From positions 1 through 20,944 of the forward strand of contig JBNGIO010004925.1 in NCBI GenBank assembly GCA_049999805.1: a DNA stretch of 20,944 nt, written 5' to 3'. Within the stretch, counting starts at the first letter, position 1. Every line of letters begins with the position of its first letter. Positions 8,132 to 18,115 of this stretch are shown piece by piece. Under the pieces are notes generated by a model that was given only the letters and a program-made list of their open reading frames with translations, made no database searches and was not told the origin of the DNA. This DNA is from Folioceros fuciformis. Taxonomy: Eukaryota; Anthocerotophyta; Anthocerotopsida; Anthocerotales. The position numbers were made by a program, and so were the translations under genes.

Positions 8132-9466
8132 ATGGGAAAATTTGAGAAGGTGAAGGTAGGCTTGCTTCTGATAGACCATACTCATCACCAGATTGATCAA
8201 ATGTTTTCCTGTTTTTCAAAGAGCTTATGGCACAAAGAGGTGCATACATTGGTTGCCTTGACGGAGATATTGGTCACGGTGTACACTCCTTTACCAAAGG
8301 TGATAGTACTAACACAAATACTTGATTTCAGGTCTTTCGTTTGGCCGGTCTGTAGAGGTGATGAGAGACAAACGTATGCTGCGGTGGTAAGGAAGTTGAA
8401 CAATTTGTCATTCCAACACCAATTCAAGATAACACATGAGAACGTAATAGACAAAGGGCTTACAACCATCATCCGCAGTAAGCAATATTCAACAACTTGC
8501 CATTGGGAGCCGGAAGGAGGTTTGGAGTTTTTGAGACATGTACCTATGGCTGAAATTGGGGCAAGTCCACTACTGGCTTTGCGTGCGCGAGATAAAAAGG
8601 GGTTGGACGGTGGCTTGTCGCCCACCCAGGGTTTAGCACATGTGAAGGCAGGGCTTATGGGGTTGAAGCCTTACATAACAACTGGAGACAATGAGTGGTG
8701 GGAGAGCTTCTGGAAGGACCAAGAAGAGATTGCAGTCATTGTTGAGAACAAGATCAGTGTCATGCTTCAAGCGCCGTGGAGATGGTACTCCATGGTGGCG
8801 ATCAAAGGATCAGTAGAACCCATTATTATGCTAGACGTAAGTTTGCTGGATGATGCTTTATTATGTGACCTTCCTTGTCGCGATATGTACCTTGGAGGAT
8901 ATCAAAGCCGCCAAAGACAACGAGAAGAAATGGACAAGTTGAATGGAGATGTTTTAGAAATACGAAAGGACATGTATATTGCGACACCTTGCTTGACTGA
9001 CATGCATAACAAAACATTTTGGATTGCAAGGGTTATTGAAGTGAGGCTTTAGGTGGAGAGGCCATCATTGTTAGGGCACTAGTACTTGACAGAGCACATT
9101 GATGCATTCGAGAGGAAGTATGTCGAGGAATACATCATGCGAGGAAGGGTGCCTGACGAGGGAGGGCGTTCCAGGCAGCATGAGTAGAAATTTGTTTCCC
9201 CTAAGAACGTACAAGAAATTTATTTGAATGATACTATTATCTTGTACTATGGGTTCAACCTAACTGCCCGCAAGCACTTATATGCAGTGGACAAGAAGGC
9301 CATTAGAGACAATCTTAGTGCATTGTGTGGGTGCATAGAGGCACAAAGTGAGACAGGTTGAGATGACAGTGATGATAACAATGATGATGACGTTAGGTAG
9401 ACGATGTATGATGATGTTCTGGATCAAGTTGTCAATGACAGTTGCGAGCTGTTATTTCGAAATTAG
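8132..9466 (+). pseudogene. C-terminal part of a DUF7869-like transposon protein, interrupted by stops
   Basis: From ATG 8132 the frame is open to TAG 9050 (about 306 codons). It begins LLLIDHTHHQIDQMFSCFS, which resembles the GHTHEDIDQMF motif of DUF7869-type proteins, large transposon-associated ORFs with a putative RNase H-like fold. A YxPLPKV segment and a CHWEPEGGLEFL block follow. After 9050 the same frame still reads protein-like sequence (TEHIDAFERKYVEEYIM, IILYYGFNLTARKHLY, DDSDDNNDDD) broken only by stops at 9080, 9185, 9359, 9398 and 9464. The real C-terminus therefore lies near 9466 and the gene is decayed. The N-terminal domain is not found upstream, where the 180-bp tandem repeat lies. 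The family call rests on motif resemblance only. Confidence 0.58.
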
Positions 9467-10202
9467 ATCATAGACTGCTAGCGGTAAACACCCATTGTCC
9501 TCTCTGTATGAACCGTTGACAAATAGTTAGGATTTACATATTTTCATCCACTTTGGTAGAATCCATTGTGACAGACGGCATCCATAGTCATCAACACTCG
9601 CCTTGTGGTAAAGATAAAGCCATATATATAACGAAGTAGTCTCCATTCGTGGTATGGCCGACCTTTGTTACTGCCTACTAATACACCATGGGGGTATGTA
9701 TATATCGACACAAGCAGTATGATCGGACGATAAAGGCAGTGGACGCCGGCTGGCCGGCGCCTACCAGATGTCTCGGGCCAAAACACTCCTAGTGTTTAAA
9801 ATGTCAGTGACCTCGTAGTACGTAACCTTGTGAGCACTTTCAGAAACCTTTCCCTTCACCATGTGACATATCCTCAACGATCATGCTAGATAGTGTGAAG
9901 GCGAGCATAGGACATTAGAGGCAATCGTAACACGGCTCTAAGCACGCACTCTTACCCAAAATCTAGACACATGGAAAGGAAATACCGGCTTGCATGGTCT
10001 GCCTCATGGGCTCAAAACAAGGAGACACACGTGGTTCTCGCAAATCACCGACCATGTGTGTTGACACCAGGTTATGAGAATGGTAGGATCGGCGAGCACA
10101 CTGACCTTGTTTTCCGGCGTTCATTTCCGACAAAGGTTTAAAAAAGCCCTAGTGGCTATCATCGTTGACCTTAATACAAGGATATCGTACCTTTGTCATC
10201 CT
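9467..10202. other. No recognisable gene; degenerate sequence
   Basis: Short frames exist on both strands (for example 9544-9786 minus, 80 codons) but none carries a motif I recognise. A small inverted repeat, AAACACT..AGTGTTT, lies at 9781-9797. Part of this stretch may be the decayed C-terminus of the minus-strand transposase to the right, but no catalytic motif is visible. Confidence 0.45.
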
Positions 10203-10737
10203 TCATGCATGTTCACCCCCTTGAAAATTCATCGTGGAATCCACCATGACAATGGGCTCTCTGCATATGCTGTTCTCGATAAGGCACTGCCATAAACTAC
10301 TATTCCGCAAAATTCCAACATCATTAGATCCTCCGGGACTATTGACACATATATCTAAAAACAAATGTTGATGGTCACATACAGCCTGTAGAACAATATA
10401 ATGCATGTTTGTAACGCTTGCACTGATATGCTGCTGGCGTGTACCTTGGTGGCGGCTTAGCAGTGAACTTGATCAAAGAGCCATCAATAGCACCTACAAT
10501 GTTAGGTAGTAGAGTCCACTTCTCAAACTTTGCAGAAATGGCTTATTGACGTTGTTTTGATGGAATGCTGATGAAAGATGAGTATAATTTTTTGGGATCA
10601 CTTAAGATGGCCACCACAGCCTTGGTGTATTGCACCACTATTGCGACACCTACACCATATTTCACGGCCACTTCATACGGGGCAACCCTCTTCTAAGCTG
10701 ACAATATACCATTGCAACAGCTTTCTCAAAGTTCAAT
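10203..10737 (-). pseudogene. PIF/Harbinger (DDE_Tnp_4) transposase fragment
   Basis: Three consecutive frame segments on the minus strand read as one transposase. Near 10737-10680 is FEKAVAMVYCQLRRGLP. From about 10675 to 10405 comes KYGVGVAIVVQYTKAVVAIL, then a TAA stop, then FEKWTLLPNIVGAIDGSLI, where the Asp of GAIDGS is the first catalytic residue of the DDE triad. From about 10406 to 10203 the third frame gives YIVLQAVCDHQHLFLDICV and GGSNDVGILRNS, holding the second catalytic Asp (SND where SxHD is usual). Two frameshifts and one stop break it, and the third acidic residue is not visible further on. It is convergent with the Myb-like ORF at 6583, as the two ORFs of PIF/Harbinger elements can be, but I could not identify terminal inverted repeats. 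Confidence 0.8.
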
Positions 10738-11832
10738 TAAAGCTCTCGGTGAACTGCGAACAAGAAAGGGGCAAAGTTGCTCAACCAAAACCATGAAAGT
10801 TGTTTAAGTCATACGATATTGCCGCCTCTACTTCTCATCCCACACTAAAGGTGAAAGTATTTGCCATGCTTGCATGTGCAACCTCTCCCAAAGACCTTGC
10901 CAACTTGGAGCTTTCCACCAAACCCTCGAAACTCCCTGTTGCAGCTATGACCAACTGTATGAAACAACTCATTACATTACTCTATAAAATATCATCACTT
11001 TATATGCTAGGACATAGCCATTCTGTAGAGATATTCTTAAAATATTCTTCTAAAATAAAGAACTAAATAAACCCTAGTTTCATCCATAGCCAAGAAACCA
11101 AGGAGCGACAAACCGAGAGAAAAGACTAGATATAAGAATACCAAAAAAAGTTCTTGTGAACCAAAGTTCCAGTAGCCCGAAATGCCGGGTCAAGCCCCGG
11201 ATCGTATGGTTCACCTTTTGGTCCAACAGCCCCGAGTTAAAATCGCCTACACGGTCTGTCCGTCGCCCGCTATACACAGGCTTGCGGACGGACCGAGGGG
11301 GTTTCCAATGTACACAGTACTTCACCTCAGGTGGTGGCAGGTTCGCTGATCTTGCCCACCTCAAGGCAGTGAATCAAATTCACTCTAAATGTAAGCATGC
11401 CTGAAAGTGGAATGCCTCGTACTTGCCACAGTAGCTTGCCTGAAAACTAATGCAAGACTGCCGGTGCATATAGACTTGACACGCCATGCGCCGTCGCGAT
11501 CCACTTATCAGGTGGCTCCATAGCCTTCGAGCCCTTCTGAACCTTGGCTTTGTGCTACCTTCCCTAACCTCTGACAGATAGGTGCCAACTGGTGAAGCCG
11601 CTGTCCGATTGCAGGACGAGTTAACTGTAGTGACCGGAGTTACGAGCTTGCAAGTTGCCAAGCACCGGATGCTGCACCTGTGACACGAGCGCTAAGAAAG
11701 CACCTTATCGCCCGGCCATTGGAGAGAAATCGGAATCCCTGTTGAGAAAACATGTAGGAGATGAGTACCGTAGGGCGGTAGGCGTATCACCTTGGTAACT
11801 GTCCGTTCAGTTAGTAAAGGTCGGTTATTGGC
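10738..11832. other. Non-coding stretch between transposase remnant and genic island
   Basis: No convincing gene. 10800-11066 (plus, 88 codons) and 11380-11661 (minus, 93 codons) are open frames without recognisable domains. The base composition changes from AT-rich (10960-11140) to GC-richer after about 11160. The imperfect palindrome at 11252-11295 is the only clear structure. Confidence 0.45.
11252..11295. repeat. Imperfect 44-bp palindrome
   Basis: CGGTCTGTCCG (11252-11262) and CGGACGGACCG (11285-11295) are inverted copies with one mismatch, and the 22-bp centre is partly self-complementary. As a result, both strands read a similar peptide (SVRRPLYTGLRTDR on plus, SVRKPVYSGRRTDR on minus). 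Confidence 0.75.
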
Positions 11833-11841
11833 AAACCCTAA
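11833..11841 (+). promoter_or_regulatory. Telo box upstream of the SMIM8-like gene
   Basis: AAACCCTAA lies about 160 bp before the ATG at 12001. In plants this motif is common in promoters of ribosomal and translation-related genes and is bound by telomere-repeat-type Myb factors. A single 9-mer can occur by chance, so its role is inferred. Confidence 0.45.
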
Positions 11842-12000
11842 TGAACGATGCGGTGGAGGGAGTTGCTATCTTGTGTGGCAAGCGTGACGTCGTTCGCATC
11901 CACAACTTCCGAGTTCCGGCTTGCGCATATATTTCGCTGCTGGATCGCGGCGTGATTTCGAGAGTAGAGACACATTAAAATCGAGAGCGTGTTTTACAGG

Positions 12001-12237
12001 ATGAATTTGGGAGATGGGGCCGGCGACGGTTTCAGGCGCACAGGGACGCCTTTCTCTCGCATCGTGAACCCGGAGCTTTATGTCAAACCCAACCTCACGG
12101 TGGGTCTCATGGGCACTACCGTCTTTGTCGTCCTTCTCTCGAATTTCTGGTGGCAGCGGCGTAGCATGGAGAAGCAACGGGAAGTGAGGCTGAAGAATGC
12201 CCCGAAACCCGTGGAGGTTCTGCACCGGGATGATTAG
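12001..12237 (+). CDS. Small single-pass membrane protein, SMIM8/UPF0708-like
   Basis: The ATG at 12001 follows TTTTACAGG, which may be the 3' end of a 5'-UTR intron; the frame ends at TAG 12235-12237 and gives 78 aa. Residues 11-31 (FRRTGTPFSRIVNPELYVKP region) carry the NPEL-x-x-KPN pattern that I associate with the SMIM8/UPF0708 family. Residues about 32-50 form one hydrophobic helix ending in a Trp pair (SNFWWQRR), with positive charges following. The C-terminal 25 residues are hydrophilic. The length is close to the family's usual 80-100 aa. The function of this family is not established; a membrane location is predicted from the helix. The gene lies 165 bp before the ABP1-like start on the same strand, so the two could be separate tandem genes or share a transcript. 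Codon choice and open frame look like an active gene. Confidence 0.7.
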   Translation: MNLGDGAGDGFRRTGTPFSRIVNPELYVKPNLTVGLMGTTVFVVLLSNFWWQRRSMEKQREVRLKNAPKPVEVLHRDD

Positions 12238-12402
12238 CAATCCTGGGATGGTGCTGTACACATGGTCGTCGAGAACACGAGCAGGAAGTTAGATAATCGT
12301 AGTGATAGTAGTTTCATAGCGAGCCTGCCAATTATGACAGTTAGTAGAGATGAGAAAATGTCTTCCCTTTTCTTTGATTTTGTATTCCTTTCAGCAAGCA
12401 GG

Positions 12403-13121
12403 ATGTCCTGGGTTCAGTTTAGATGGGAGTGGGCTGCTCTTGTGCTGTCTCTGTCCGCTCCGAATGTGGAAGCTGAAGATGCTGGGAACTGCACGGTGAA
12501 AGGTGAGGTTGTATACCATACTGTGAGACTTGAGTTGGCTGCTCTCATTTGGGGCCACATGAAAGAAAATACGTGCTGCAGATGTGCCAGCAGTTGAAAG
12601 TATGACGGACACGGAACCTTTCAGTCCGGGCTTTCCAGGGTTGACTCATTTTTCTGTTGCCGGGGTGCAGCAGCATGGTACGAAGGAGGTTAGTTCTCAG
12701 CGTGGCATTGCAAGATTTCGCATATTCAAGTCTAAAAGTGCATCTGCTTCTGTTGTACAAGGCTGAAGTCTGGGTGGGAACGTTGGCGCCTGAATCTGCA
12801 ACTCGGGTTTCCAGGCATGGGAGCGAAGAGGTTTTCTTTGTGTCGAAAGGGAAAGGAACTGTCTACCTGTCCAAACCTCAAACGGGGACTTATTTTGGGA
12901 AGCCAGAGGCCGTCACTATTGCAGTGAACTCCGTTGTAAGGGTAGCACTCAACCGTGTGCATCAGGTACCTGAAGTTGCGCTTTGTGTTTTTCCATGACA
13001 GTTCTGTGCAGCGAACCACGATTCTTTCAGGCCTCACATCTTTTCAGTCGCTACTGTGATAGTAAACACTCCATATGCTGAACAGGTGGCAATCCTGACA
13101 CAGAGGACCTTCAATTCTTAA
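12403..13121 (+). CDS. Auxin-binding protein 1-like secreted cupin, 3' end probably damaged
   Basis: Predicted exons are 12403-12502, 12582-12688, 12762-12965 and 13086-13121, joined by GT-AG introns of 79, 73 and 120 nt in consistent phase. The product starts with a signal-peptide-like segment (WAALVLSLSAPNVEA, residues about 10-24), then NC at 29-30. The block GFPGLTHFSVAGVQQHGTKE and the cupin block EVWVGTLAPE follow, then SRHGSEEVFFVSKGKGTVYL and NRVHQ, in the order seen in ABP1. Of the ABP1 metal ligands (His, His, Glu, His), H88, E92 and H136 are present, but the first His is Ser86. In exon 4 the spliced frame stops after 12 codons. A neighbouring frame reads NPDTEDLQFL, close to the ABP1 EDLQVL block, which suggests a one-base loss near 13089; even that frame stops soon after. 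The C-terminal domain and any KDEL signal are not found. It may be a pseudogene or a diverged short form. Confidence 0.72.
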
Positions 13122-13488
13122 ATCTCAATCCCAGCCACCTATGAAAGCGTAAGGCATCAATCTCTCTTCCAAGGGCGCGAGTTCGTTTCTCCATGTCGTC
13201 CTTACGGAAGCCATGTTTTTGCAGCTTTTCTATCCAGATTGGCCCACTCAAGACGTTGAAGCTTGTGTTCGCTTTCCATCCGCCAATGACCCAGTCTTTG
13301 TAAGGAGTGCTCATCCCCTTGGACCTATCCTCGAGCCCAGTCCTTGAACGGTTGAACGTCTCACTCCAGTCAGCAATGGCTGAGAACTCCATTCCAAAGA
13401 CTGCGTTCAAAGTGAACTGTCTGTCATCGGCCTGCTTACCTGACAAGAGATGTATGGCTGTCAGCAGAGCTGATTTCACTTGAATCAA
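13111..13488 (-). CDS. Hypothetical minus-strand ORF or terminal exon, unrecognised
   Basis: An open frame of about 120 codons ends at a TAA near 13111. It reads with protein-like character (FGMEFSAIADWSETFNRS, YKDWVIGGWKANTSF, SGPIWIEKLQKHGF, LGREIDALRFHRWLGL): many Trp, balanced charges, and little low complexity. The upstream edge at about 13478 looks like a splice acceptor (TTGATTCAAG on the minus strand), and a donor-like GTAAGG lies further upstream near 13540, so this could be the last exon of a spliced gene. It overlaps predicted exon 4 of the ABP1-like gene on the other strand. I do not recognise the family. It may be a chance ORF or a gene fragment. Confidence 0.35.
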   Translation of the reverse strand: MIQVKSALLTAIHLLSGKQADDRQFTLNAVFGMEFSAIADWSETFNRSRTGLEDRSKGMSTPYKDWVIGGWKANTSFNVLSGPIWIEKLQKHGFRKDDMEKRTRALGREIDALRFHRWLGLRFKN

Positions 13489-14184
13489 AAGAAAGTGGAG
13501 ACTTTATTGTCGTGAAAAGGAGTTGGGAAACATCGTCTAACCTTACAAAAACCTTGGCATGCTGATGACTGGTTTGTTTGTGGGTGGTGACAGAACGTTC
13601 GACAGGATTCTGGTGAAGCTGGTGTACGAAACATACTCACTCTTTCCCCACAAGGTCAAGGAACTTGCAGACATAAATGAGGAGTGGTCCAGTCTCGAGC
13701 TCCATCGCAACCTCTACAGCTTGCAATTGCCTGCCCGACGAAAATCACTGCTTTTCCGATCCACGACGACGCCCATTCGGCGGGTGGGCGACCCATTCTT
13801 GTTACCATGTCTTCCGAGGGCTCTGGCTCTGTGGCGGCTGATCGAGCAGGCTTCGACTTTGAGAAGCTATAGATGGAGGAGGCGAAGGAGGGCGCCCTTG
13901 TAGACGCCGCTCCCCTAGAGCACCACGTGTGTACAAAACTGTCCGGAACGCCATGTACTCCGCACAAGCTGACCCCCGCGCTGCAAACGTCTTACTCAAC
14001 TCAACAATTGTGAGGTCACCCTCAAGCGACCACGGTCGAAGAGAACCGGAAACCACGACTTCGTGCATGCACACCATGGTTCTCCTGAAAGCGGCGAACG
14101 AATTGCCAAGCTCCAGCCTAGGGGTGTTAATGGCCGGTTTCGGGCTTCGCTAACCTACACGTCGCCAGGCGAGGTCCCCGCGTT
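13489..14184. other. Unassigned stretch between the ABP1-like and MRD1 genes
   Basis: No gene can be supported. Several frames of 60-115 codons overlap on both strands. One plus-strand stretch from 13807 (MSSEGSGSVAADRAGFDFEKL, TAG, then MEEAKEGALVDAAP in the same frame) has protein-like composition, but it is short and unrecognised. The 3' UTR of the minus-strand MRD1 gene should lie at the right edge. Confidence 0.4.
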
Positions 14185-17100
14185 CTACAAGAGACGGCGC
14201 TTCTTGGCTTGTTGTAGAGAAATTTGAGCTGATTCGTTTTCGAGCATCTGTTTCAACGTTCTGTCGCGTAACTCATCCAAAGTTTCACCCTCTTTAGCTC
14301 GCTCTAGCACCTGCAGGAATCCCAGGACAGGCCTGAGCGTCTTGCAGTTCAAGAATCGGAGCATGAGATGCCCGGAGAGAAGTGCTCACCAGATGGCGCC
14401 CGTAGAGATGTGTACTTCGTAGAGCATCAAAAGCATTCTGCGCTTCCTGTCGTGTGAGGAACTCCACAAATGCAAAGCCGCGATGCCTCCCGTGGACACC
14501 CTTGGGCAGCCGCAAACTTTTGATCTGAAAGCACCCAAGATCAGGAGTGAGTGAGAAAGGTGGGTAGACCCTCTCTAGTTCCAGAAGGAAAAAGAGGACA
14601 AGGACTGTGTCCACATCACCTGACCAAAAGGGCTCACAAGTTGCTGCAAGTCCTTCTTTGTAGCCTCGAAGGCGACATTTCTAATTATGATCTTTGTGGA
14701 GCTCCCTTTGTTGTCTGGTACTGGGGCCTTCCGTTCCGCTGAAATTGCCTGGCCCTTGGGATTCGACGGACGGCTGAGCTGAACCACAAGCGCATGCCCA
14801 TCTAGAACTGTGCCCTAAATGAAAGATCGTAAGAAGTGAGCTCAGACTTGCCACACTGTAACAGAACAGAAGGGAGGGGAGACCTGATAATAGATCTGCA
14901 GAAACAAGAGGCTAATCACAGCACCGCAGAACCCACCTGTAGCGATGTACACATTTGTTTTGCTGTGTTGACACTGTCAAACTCTACAAATCCAAAGCCC
15001 ATGGACAGCGGTTTCCCGCTCTTTCCAGGCTTTGTACTTATCTGCGGCACAGTCATCCCAACGTAACCACTTGTCATCCCTCAAGTGACAAGTCAACTTC
15101 TGCACTAGTGTCAAAACATTTTCAACTGCAGAACACGTGTACACACCTTCACACTTCTTACTGCACCATTTTTCTTCATATGCTGGTGAACATGGTTTTT
15201 CAGGGAAGCTTCAGAAGTGCTGAAATTTAGATTCTTCACGAACAACGACTTGGCCTGTGTAGCAGAGAGTCCTGGTTAGACCTCCTCCACATGATCACTA
15301 GCCCCAAAGGGTTTCAAACTCTTTGGATGTGACACACACCTGGGAAGAATCCAGGTCAGCTTCTAGGTCCATTTCAGATAGTTGCTCATCAGCAACATGT
15401 TTCACGTGACTTGCTACTACAGCACTTTCTTGCGATTGCTGATCAAGCCCCTTCGATAATATACCTTCAGGTGCCCATTCCAAATACAGAGGGACGTGCC
15501 TGCACACAAAAGTCCTACCGTTGATCCAGAAGATGTGCCAAATTTGTCTCATCCACGCATTGAAAACCTGGACACAAAAGGAATCAAAAGACAGATTCCA
15601 AGACTTACTTGAACCGCTTGTAGGCTAAGCCCTTGAAAGCCTTGCGTGCATCTGCCGCTTCTAGAAACTCGACCTGCATACAAGTTGTCAGAGAACCTGC
15701 AACAGGCAGAGAACTAATTTCAATGGCAGTGTGCGATGCTGTGTAGTACCAGAGCAAGAGTCTTGGTTGGAGGCAGCACTACCCTGCCCAAGTTCCCAAA
15801 GCTACTGAACATCTTCACCAGGTCACCGTGCAAAACCATAAAGGGAAGATTCTTCACTAGAATCACGTGACCACTGCGCTTAACATCTTTGTCTCCAGTG
15901 GAGGCAAGCTTTTCCAGAAGCTCAACATTAACGCCATCTCTGCTTAAAGCACGCTTTGTCTCAGCGATGATATGTGTTTCCCCGAGGGCCAACCTCACTG
16001 CAAGATCATCTGCCTCTGGATCCAGGAATTCACCTTTTGATAGGCCATATTGTTGTGCCACACTTTCAGCAACCTAAAATCAAGATGCCATTTGCCAACA
16101 TGAAGGTCAAACTGATGAGTTGATCTCAACAGGATGTATTCCTGGACAACACAAAATGGACAAAGAACAATTCGAGGACGTACAGTGTCTGGATTCATGA
16201 AAAACGCATTCCACGATGCAGTATTTCCACCAGCTTCTGTTGCCTTTCTCTCCTCTTGCTTCTTTTGACTGAATTTGGAATTCTTTGTTCCTTCAGATAC
16301 GATCCTGCAGGTAGAACGATCATAATGATGTCCATAAGCTCCTTCGCTGAGGTTTTATGCAATCAAAAGACATGTACATTTCTTGCTTCAATCTGCTGTA
16401 CACAGCTGCTAGATGATAAAAGCACAAACGAGTTTTCCAACATCGGAATGCTCTTTATTAAATCAAGAGAGCGCTTACTGTTCTTTCCCCGGAATGGGCC
16501 CCTGTCGCTTGGCAGGTAAAATGTGAATAAGCCTCCCTTGGAAGCTACTCTTATCCAATTCCTCCATAGCTCTGAAGAACAAACAAAATACAGGTTGGCC
16601 ACAGTGTAAGTGGTTAGAAAGTTCAGTATGTAGGAGGGAGAGACTCTGAAGTACATTGAACCAGGAAGGTGTACCCTAGAGCATATGTTAGCACCTGACT
16701 GCTGCTTCTGGAAGCATGAACAGGATAAAAGCAAGCCCTTTCGATAAATTGGAATCTCTGTCAAGCACTAGGTGCACTTCCATAAGCTCTCCATACTTGC
16801 CAAACAGCTCTCTCAGATCTTCCTCACTGCAAGTCCAGGAAAGAACGTTAGCTCCAACACCTAGTGTTTGGAACAAATAAGGAGAAAACCGCTCCACATT
16901 CAACTGCTGAACGTTTCAACATCGTCAATAATACAACCTTGCTGTGTACGGTAGGTTTCGGACAAAAAGACGCCCAGTTTCAGACACACTGTCTTGGCCG
17001 TCAAAAACATGCAGCCGTTCCTCCTGGCCACTAACATTTGCTTCAGCCAGAAATGAATCCTGTAAAGCACTGCCGGATGTTTCCGCAGGCCTATCATCCC

Positions 17101-18063
17101 TATCAAATGAGCCCTGAGCCTCATCCTCATTCTGATCGTCACCCTCACCTTCACGCTCACCCTCCACCAGAACCTGATCCTCCTCCTCATCATCACTCCA
17201 GTTCACTTTCACCCGGCTCTTCAGATACTCCGAATCAGTTACGTTATCATGCCTGATAAGCTCATCTACTTCGTTTGGCTCTGCACCCTCCGACTTAGCC
17301 CATTCGTCTGTAATCGGATTGATCTCAAGACTAGACCTTCCTGCTCCTTTGTCGTGTCCATTTCCTTCCAGTCGAACGTTATCACGAGAAAATTGCTCTT
17401 TCCTTTTCACCTTGCTTATTGAAGATGTTGGCAACCCATCTTCAGCAGCGCTAGCCTTTCCTTTGACACCATCTCCAACTTTTTTTCTGTTGACTTCCAG
17501 CGTCTGCTGTGCTCCGGTGTCGTTGGTCCATAACTTTGTCTTACTCCGTGGTTGCATAGCCTCCAAAAATTCAGCAAACTGAGGATCGCCCTCCTCTTTA
17601 CTGCTCTGCACCTGAAACTTAGCTTCAACATTTTTCTGGCCCTTCGACGATGAGGAAGGAGGCTTAGCCACGTGCTGCGTTTTATCGAAAGCAGAACTCC
17701 CTTGAGAATGACGACTCCAAGGTCGTGGTAAATTTGGATCGCCAATCGGCTGTGCAACCTGCACAACACGTAGCTTTAACGGGCCCAGCCAAGCATCATT
17801 TGATATCCCGCAACCCAAACACGACCACGAACTTCATTTACCTCGCACCAAAGACGACTGCTATCAAAGAAGCTTCTGTGGAAATATTTCACGGCGGCCA
17901 GGGCATCCTCCTCTGACCGAAAGCCCACAAACCCAAATTGCCGAGAAATCCCGTCTCTGGAAATCACTCTAGCATCGGTGACCTCCCCGCGGGCAGCAAA
18001 ATGTGCTTTGAGCCTCTCGTCGTCCACGTACTGTGGCAAATTCTTCACGCAAATTCGAGACAT
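14185..18063 (-). CDS. MRD1: MRD1/RBM19-type multiple RNA-binding-domain protein (pre-rRNA processing), 13 exons
   Basis: Exons on the minus strand: 18063-17842, 17758-16938, 16826-16695, 16571-16479, 16304-16184, 16073-15750, 15673-15609, 15499-15340, 15254-15162, 15041-14937, 14814-14620, 14524-14390, 14310-14185. All junctions are GT-AG, phases fit, and the total is 2592 nt (863 aa plus TAG). RRM1 covers residues 1-78 (ICVKNLPQYV). A charged linker with an acidic tract (DDEEED, near 270-295) follows. RRM2 starts near 337 (LFVRNLPYTASEEDLRELF), RRM3 near 531 (HVILVKNLPF), RRM4 near 649 (LFVKNLNF) and RRM5 near 753 (IIIRNVAF). A basic tail ends KKRRLL. Length and five RRMs match yeast MRD1 (human RBM19 has six). 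The family acts in the nucleolus on the 35S pre-rRNA with U3 snoRNP, promoting early cleavages for 18S rRNA. No break is seen. A telo box lies just upstream. Confidence 0.93.
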
Positions 18064-18115
18064 CTTCGCTTCTAGTGCATGATCGACAGAACGGTTCGGA
18101 CAGAGCTTAAACCAT

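Noticed and set aside
11156-11220. Possible tRNA-like or SINE promoter sequence around CCGGGTCAAGCCCCGG
   Set aside because: A short stem is present, but no A-box and B-box pair and no cloverleaf could be drawn.
13684-13950. Short plus-strand ORF with MSSEGSGSV start as a separate gene
   Set aside because: Only 21 codons before a TAG and no recognisable family; composition alone is not enough.
16363-16764. Minus-strand ORF of 133 codons within the MRD1 locus as an independent protein
   Set aside because: It spans exon 4 of MRD1 in the wrong frame plus introns; the spliced RRM reading explains the region better.
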